Shown: piece after piece, positions 6,281-9,875 of the stretch
How positions within the stretch are numbered: position 1 is the first letter of the stretch
Layout of the letters: each line of letters starts with the position of its first letter
From: an uncultured Ruminococcus sp.
Lineage (GTDB): Bacteria; Bacillota; Clostridia; UBA1212; UBA1255
Assembly: GCA_902782885.1 (NCBI GenBank)
Contig: CACZOW010000062.1
Coordinates: 1-9,875, forward strand
Length of the DNA: 9,875 nt
Direction: 5' to 3'
Program-made: the position numbers and the translations under genes
Notes under the pieces: generated by a model
What the model saw: the letters and a program-made list of their open reading frames with translations, nothing else
Database searches by the model: none
What the model was told of the DNA's origin: nothing

Positions 6281-6336
6281 AAATCGGGAGAGGCTGTGCC
6301 GCCGGGTGACCGGGAACGGGCCGGCTGACCCGATTT
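6281..6336 (+). promoter_or_regulatory. Structured gltX leader, perfect 8-bp closing stem
   Basis: AAATCGGG (6281-6288) pairs exactly with CCCGATTT (6329-6336). The 40-nt interior is very GC-rich and can form a further hairpin, CCGG-gtga-CCGG (6302-6313). The stem lies at or next to the predicted 5' end of the transcript. The T-rich stretch after it (GCTTTATTTG) is too broken for a good terminator. It may protect the mRNA 5' end or control translation; the ribosome binding site at 6347-6353 lies outside it. Confidence 0.5.
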
Positions 6337-6359
6337 GCTTTATTTGAAAGGGGTTCAGT

Positions 6360-7859
6360 ATGAGCCAGGTTAGAACACGTTTTGCCCCCAGTCCGACGGG
6401 CTACATGCACATCGGCAACCTCCGTACCTGCCTGTACGAGTATCTTATTGCGCGGGTGAACAAGGGCACATTTGTACTCAGGATCGAAGACACCGATCAG
6501 GAGCGCTTTGTGGAAGGCGCCATGGACGCGGTATTCAACACGCTGAAAATGACCGGCATCGGATACGACGAAGGTCCCGGCAAGGAAGGGGACTGCGGCC
6601 CGTATATCCAGAGCCAGCGGCGCGATATATATAAAAAATATGCGGAAGAACTGGTGCGGCGCGGCCACGCCTACTACTGCTTCTGCACCAAAGAGCGGCT
6701 GGAGTCCCTCAAGGGCGGCGACGAAAACCTGGGCGCGGCGCTGAATTACGACCGGCACTGCCGCACGATCTCCCAGGAGGAAGTGGCAAAGAATCTGGCG
6801 GAGGGCAAGCCCTACGTCATCCGGCAGCTCATGCCCACCGAAGGCACCACCACGTTCACCGATCTGGTGTACGGCGATATCACCGTAGACAATAAAACGC
6901 TGGACGATCAGGTGCTGCTCAAGTCCGACGGGCTGCCCACATACAACTTCGCCAACGTCGTTGACGACCACCTGATGGGCATTACCCACGTGGTGCGCGG
7001 CAACGAATACCTTTCCTCCACGCCGAAATACAACCTGCTGTACCAGGCGTTCGGTTGGGACATACCGGTGTATATACATTGCCCGCCGATCATGAAAGAC
7101 GCGCATCAGAAATTGTCCAAACGCAACGGCGACGCGTCGTTCCTGGATCTCGTGAACAAAGGCTACCTGGTGGAGGCGATCCTGAACTACATCGCGCTGC
7201 TGGGCTGGAGCCCCGCGGGCAACGAGGAGTTCTTCACACTCAAAGAACTTGAGGAAAAATTCACGCTGGAGGGTCTGTCCAAATCGCCCGCCATATTCGA
7301 TATCGAGAAACTCAAATGGATGAACGGCGAGTACATCCGCCGCATGAGCCCCGAGGAGTTCCGCGCGGCCGCGGACAACTGGCTCCGCGAAGGCCTGGGC
7401 GACGCGCTCTCGGACAACGAAGCCGTTCTGAACAAGGTTGCCGCTCTGGTGCAGCCGCGCACTGTCATACTGAGCGATATCCCCGAGCGCATCGGGTTCC
7501 TGAAGGAATTGCCGCAGTACGACACCGCGATCTACTGCCACAAAAAGATGAAGACCGACGAAGCGATCTCCCTCACGAGCCTGAAACTGCTGGAACCCTT
7601 TGTGAGCGCCTACAGCGGCGAATGGATATCCGGCGAACTGTACACCGCGCTGTGCGAACTGGCCGCGGCGGGCGGACTCAAAAACAGCCAGATCCTCTGG
7701 CCGCTCCGTACCGCGCTCTCCGGTATGGAAGTGAGCCCCGGCGGCGCCACCGAACTGATGGAGATACTGGGCCGCGACGAGACGCTCCGGCGTATAAGAA
7801 CAGGAATCGAACTGCTGGAAAGCAAGGCGGCGGAAACGGCCGCTCCGGCGGAGGTGTGA
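6360..7859 (+). CDS. gltX: Glutamyl-tRNA synthetase
   Basis: This class I synthetase charges tRNA-Glu with glutamate using ATP. The 499-aa product fits the family. RFAPSPTGYMHIGN carries the HIGH-type motif HIGN at 17-20, LRIEDTD follows at 40-46, and the KMSKS-type loop is KLSKR at 251-255. The Cys pair C107/C109 (YYCFC) with C134 (DRHC) may bind zinc, as CxC...C does in the E. coli enzyme. The C-terminal half (about 300-490) is the helical anticodon-binding region. The ATG is preceded by AAAGGGG (6347-6353) at 6 nt. The stop is one base before the glnS ATG, so the two are one operon from the 6249 promoter. If the neighbouring GlnRS supplies Gln-tRNA, this enzyme is expected to discriminate against tRNA-Gln; the sequence alone does not prove that. 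Confidence 0.97.
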   Translation: MSQVRTRFAPSPTGYMHIGNLRTCLYEYLIARVNKGTFVLRIEDTDQERFVEGAMDAVFNTLKMTGIGYDEGPGKEGDCGPYIQSQRRDIYKKYAEELVRRGHAYYCFCTKERLESLKGGDENLGAALNYDRHCRTISQEEVAKNLAEGKPYVIRQLMPTEGTTTFTDLVYGDITVDNKTLDDQVLLKSDGLPTYNFANVVDDHLMGITHVVRGNEYLSSTPKYNLLYQAFGWDIPVYIHCPPIMKDAHQKLSKRNGDASFLDLVNKGYLVEAILNYIALLGWSPAGNEEFFTLKELEEKFTLEGLSKSPAIFDIEKLKWMNGEYIRRMSPEEFRAAADNWLREGLGDALSDNEAVLNKVAALVQPRTVILSDIPERIGFLKELPQYDTAIYCHKKMKTDEAISLTSLKLLEPFVSAYSGEWISGELYTALCELAAAGGLKNSQILWPLRTALSGMEVSPGGATELMEILGRDETLRRIRTGIELLESKAAETAAPAEV

Positions 7860-7860
7860 T

Positions 7861-9531
7861 ATGGAAAACACGGGCAATTTCATCCACGACATGATCGATG
7901 AAGACCTGAAGGAAGGCGGACGCTGCTACGGAAAGAAGATCCATACGCGTTTCCCGCCCGAACCCAACGGGTATCTGCATATCGGGCACGCCAAGGCGCT
8001 GTGCGTCGACTTCGGCACCGCGGAAAAGTACGGCGGCGCGTGCAACCTCAGGCTGGACGACACCAACCCCAGCAAAGAGGATACGGAGTACGTTGACGCC
8101 ATAATGGAGGATATACACTGGCTGGGCTACGACTGGGACGGCGAGATACGGTACGCGTCGGATTATTTCCCGCGCATGTACGAATGCGCCGTTGACCTCA
8201 TCAAACGCGGCCTTGCGTACGTGTGCGACCTGAGCCCCGACGAGATCCGGGATTACCGGGGAACGTTGACCGAACCCGGCATCGACAGCCCGTACCGGAA
8301 CCGTTCCGTGGAAGAGAACCTGGAACTCTTTGAACGCATGAAGGCGGGCGAATTCGAAGACGGCAGCCGCGTGCTCCGCGCGAAGATCGACATGGCCAGC
8401 CCGAATATGAACATGCGCGACCCGGTCATCTACCGCATCCTGCACGCGCATCATCACCACGTGGGGGACGAATGGTGCATCTATCCGATGTACGATTTCG
8501 CGCATCCGCTGGAAGACGCCTTCGAGGGCATCACGCACTCGCTGTGCAGCATCGAATTCAAGGATCACCGCCCGCTGTACGACTGGGTGGTGGAGCAGTG
8601 CGGCCCCTTCGATCCTGAGCCGCGCCAGACGGAATTCGCGCGCCTCAACCTGACATACACTATGATGAGCAAGCGGTATCTCCGGCAGATGGTGGAGACC
8701 GGCATCGTCCGCGGCTGGGACGACCCGCGCATGCCTACGCTGTGCGGCCTCAGACGCAAGGGCTTCACCCCTGATTCCATAAAGAACTTCATAAACGCCG
8801 TGGGTGTGTCCACCAGCAATTCCACCGCGGATTATTCACTGCTGGAATACTGCATCCGCGATGACCTGAACCGCATCGCGCCGAGGGCAATGGCGGTACT
8901 GGACCCCATCGAGCTGGTGATCGACAATTATCCGGACAATCTCGTGGAGGAATTCGACGCGGAGGTCAATCCGGAAAATCCCGATATGGGCACCCGCAAA
9001 GTGCAGTTCTCCGGCCGCCTGTTCATCGAGCGCGAAGACTTCATGATCGAACCGGTCAAGGGGTATTTCCGCCTGTTCCCGGGCAACGAAGTGCGCCTCA
9101 AATACGCGTACTATGTGCGGGCCACGTCTTACGAGACCGATGACGCGGGCAACGTTACCCGCGTCCACTGCACCTACGACCCCGCTTCCCGCGGCGGTTG
9201 GGTGGAAGGCCGCAAGGTCAAAGGCACGATCCACTGGGTCAGCGCGCACAACGCGGTCCCGGCGGAAGTCCGGCTGTACGACCAGCTGTTCAGCGATCCG
9301 GCGCCGATGGACGACTCCGACGGCCGCAGCTGGGAAGAGAAGCTGAACCCGAATTCGCTGACGGTCATGGATCACGCGGTAGTGGAGCCCTACGCCGCAC
9401 AGTGCGAACCTCACGCCCACTTCCAGTTCCTGCGCGCCGGCTTCTTCTCCGCGGACAACGACCACACTCCCGAGCATCCGGTCTTCAACCGCACCGTGAG
9501 CCTGAAGGACACGTGGGGAAAGAAAAAGTGA
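7861..9531 (+). CDS. glnS: Glutaminyl-tRNA synthetase
   Basis: GlnRS attaches glutamine directly to tRNA-Gln, an alternative to the GatCAB amidotransferase route. The 556-aa product aligns by eye along its whole length with E. coli GlnS. It has NFIHDMIDEDL at the start, FPPEPNGYLHIGHAK with HIGH at 40-43, LDDTNP, the RGTLTEPG and SPYR region, WCIYPMYDF, and MSKR at 269-272 for ATP activation. The beta-barrel anticodon-binding part (about 335-550) has RKVKGTIHWVSA and the closing FNRTVSLKDTW. No core motif is missing. GGAGGTG (7850-7856) inside the end of gltX drives translation from 7861. GlnRS is patchily distributed in Firmicutes and is generally thought to have spread by transfer, but codon use here matches gltX. 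Confidence 0.97.
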   Translation: MENTGNFIHDMIDEDLKEGGRCYGKKIHTRFPPEPNGYLHIGHAKALCVDFGTAEKYGGACNLRLDDTNPSKEDTEYVDAIMEDIHWLGYDWDGEIRYASDYFPRMYECAVDLIKRGLAYVCDLSPDEIRDYRGTLTEPGIDSPYRNRSVEENLELFERMKAGEFEDGSRVLRAKIDMASPNMNMRDPVIYRILHAHHHHVGDEWCIYPMYDFAHPLEDAFEGITHSLCSIEFKDHRPLYDWVVEQCGPFDPEPRQTEFARLNLTYTMMSKRYLRQMVETGIVRGWDDPRMPTLCGLRRKGFTPDSIKNFINAVGVSTSNSTADYSLLEYCIRDDLNRIAPRAMAVLDPIELVIDNYPDNLVEEFDAEVNPENPDMGTRKVQFSGRLFIEREDFMIEPVKGYFRLFPGNEVRLKYAYYVRATSYETDDAGNVTRVHCTYDPASRGGWVEGRKVKGTIHWVSAHNAVPAEVRLYDQLFSDPAPMDDSDGRSWEEKLNPNSLTVMDHAVVEPYAAQCEPHAHFQFLRAGFFSADNDHTPEHPVFNRTVSLKDTWGKKK

Positions 9532-9541
9532 GACTGTACTC

Positions 9542-9630
9542 CACACAACAGTTTGAAATCATTATGTTTTAATTATTGGCCGCATCTTTTAAGAGCGGAT
9601 CTGATAGTTGACGAGAAACTGAGTTGTGTG
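9542..9630. repeat. Long-range inverted repeat reaching into a promoter spacer
   Basis: CACACAACAGTT (9542-9553) is complementary to AACT-GA-GTTGTGTG (9617-9630), giving 12 pairs with a two-base bulge. The right arm lies between the -35 and -10 boxes of the promoter at 9608-9637. A weak hairpin with a bulged A (CCGCATCTT/AAGAGCGG, 9580-9598) sits between the arms. It could be the 3' structure of a read-through transcript in either direction. Nothing proves a function. Confidence 0.45.
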
Positions 9631-9637
9631 ATATAAT
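9608..9637 (+). promoter_or_regulatory. Strong extended -10 promoter of a small RNA
   Basis: TTGACG (9608-9613), an 18-nt spacer and a perfect TATAAT (9632-9637) preceded by TGA, which gives an extended -10. The predicted start is near 9644. No open reading frame of note follows on this strand, only a terminator about 45 nt later, so the product should be a short RNA. Confidence 0.85.
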
Positions 9638-9643
9638 TTAGCT

Positions 9644-9738
9644 GTCTAAAGGCACGCCGGTAAGCGGTTCCCTCAGGCAAATTATGCAGACTAATCGCCC
9701 GACACTTTGCGCGAAGGCAGGCGATTAGTCTTTTTATT
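9644..9738 (+). ncRNA. Putative antisense RNA (antitoxin of a type I module)
   Basis: Bounded by the promoter at 9608-9637 and the terminator at 9689-9739, the predicted RNA is about 95 nt with no credible coding sequence. It converges on the small hydrophobic peptide gene of the opposite strand, and its 3' end overlaps that gene's stop codon (9734-9736). If the peptide mRNA runs on past its stop, its 3' untranslated part would be perfectly complementary to this RNA. Convergent antisense RNAs overlapping the toxin 3' end are known for txpA/RatA and bsrG/SR4 of Bacillus subtilis. The ends given are inferred from the promoter and terminator, not measured. An alternative is an unrelated small RNA. 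Confidence 0.6.
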
Positions 9739-9739
9739 T
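9689..9739 (+). terminator. Intrinsic terminator of the small RNA
   Basis: GACTAATCGCC (9689-9699) and GGCGATTAGTC (9720-9730) form a perfect 11-bp stem around a 20-nt loop, followed directly by TTTTTATTT. On the minus strand the stem is followed by TGCATAATTTG, so it terminates well only on the plus strand. Confidence 0.92.
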
Positions 9740-9829
9740 ATCGCCACCACCACGAAAGATGGAGACAACAAGACTGACCAGCGATATCAATACCGCGATC
9801 AGAGCGTAAAGCTCAACATGTGTTACCAT
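9734..9829 (-). CDS. 31-aa hydrophobic peptide, probable type I toxin (holin-like)
   Basis: The minus-strand ATG at 9829-9827 opens a 31-codon frame ending in TAA at 9736-9734. The peptide has a short polar start (MVTHVE), one unbroken hydrophobic segment of about 19 residues (LYALIAVLISLVSLVVSIF, 7-25) and a charged tail R-GGG-DK. A start such as MVT or MTV plus an acidic residue, one helix and a short charged tail is the usual form of the small holin-like toxins of Firmicutes and of TxpA/BsrG-type membrane toxins. A near-perfect ribosome binding site, AGGAGGTG, lies 7 nt upstream. The family's action is membrane insertion and depolarisation when over-made; here that is inference. It converges with the small RNA whose terminator T-tract overlaps this stop codon. 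The gene is too short for ordinary gene callers. Its promoter is not visible before the window ends. Confidence 0.75.
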   Translation of the reverse strand: MVTHVELYALIAVLISLVSLVVSIFRGGGDK

Positions 9830-9836
9830 ATTGTCC

Positions 9837-9844
9837 CACCTCCT
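9837..9844 (-). promoter_or_regulatory. Ribosome binding site of the 31-aa peptide gene
   Basis: Read on the minus strand this is AGGAGGTG, complementary to the end of 16S rRNA, 7 nt before the ATG at 9829. It fixes the start codon and is the main evidence that this tiny frame is translated. In known type I toxins such strong sites are often masked by mRNA folding; no obvious masking partner is visible in the 31 nt upstream that remain in the window. Confidence 0.85.
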
Positions 9845-9875
9845 CACCTTTTCAGATTGAGAGAGATGTCAAAAA

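Noticed and set aside
6281..6360. T-box riboswitch upstream of gltX
   Set aside because: The leader is only about 75 nt and lacks the conserved AGGGTGG-type T-box sequence and a terminator/antiterminator pair.
6183..7892. 569-aa minus-strand open frame across gltX
   Set aside because: It is a shadow of the highly GC-biased third codon positions of gltX, with Gln/Val/Arg-rich nonsense translation and no family motif. The plus strand encodes an unmistakable GltX.
9580..9598. Terminator for glnS
   Set aside because: The hairpin has a bulged A, a tiny loop and no T-tract after it. glnS transcripts may instead read through to the terminator at 9689-9739.
9844..9872. TTGACA on the minus strand (9872-9867) as the -35 box of the toxin promoter
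   Set aside because: At 17-nt spacing the -10 position reads AGGTGA and would fall on the ribosome binding site. No usable -10 exists in the remaining bases, so the real promoter is probably outside the window.

Overview
The window looks like a chromosomal segment of a fairly GC-rich Clostridia-type Firmicute, probably an uncultured gut lineage. The evidence is strong AGGAGG-type ribosome binding sites, sigma-A-like promoters with 17-18 nt spacers, a tRNA gene without an encoded CCA, small Gram-positive-style lipoproteins, and a LigA of the form common in Clostridia (KxDG core, but TRGNG and NPRNL motifs). The taxonomy is inferred from these traits and was not searched.

Layout. Positions 1-571 are non-coding and repeat-rich: three 84-bp tandem units, each carrying a 38-40 bp palindrome, and a separate 20-bp tandem repeat. 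A two-helix membrane protein of unknown function follows (572-1105), then tRNA-Arg(CCG) (1181-1252). Positions 1253-2180 are visibly more AT-rich than the rest: a run of NNAAGTT heptamers, a 177-aa cysteine-pair (zinc-ribbon-like) protein, a perfect 12-bp inverted repeat at its stop codon, and about 280 bp of apparently decayed sequence. This reads as a small acquired patch beside a tRNA gene.

A good promoter at 2182-2210 starts a tightly packed unit: deoD (purine nucleoside phosphorylase), a 246-aa lipoprotein and ligA (NAD-dependent DNA ligase). The genes are joined by two ATGA stop/start overlaps. A second, 131-aa lipoprotein follows 45 nt after ligA with its own strong ribosome binding site. 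A new promoter (6249-6277) and a short structured leader precede gltX and glnS, which are separated by one base. Together they charge tRNA-Glu and tRNA-Gln.

The most interesting part is the right edge. A promoter at 9608-9637 reads into a roughly 95-nt stretch ending in a textbook intrinsic terminator. The T-tract of that terminator overlaps the stop codon of a convergent minus-strand gene for a 31-aa single-helix hydrophobic peptide with a perfect ribosome binding site. This is the architecture of a type I toxin-antitoxin module: a holin-like or TxpA/Fst-like membrane peptide plus an antisense RNA. The toxin gene is complete, but its promoter lies beyond or at the window edge.
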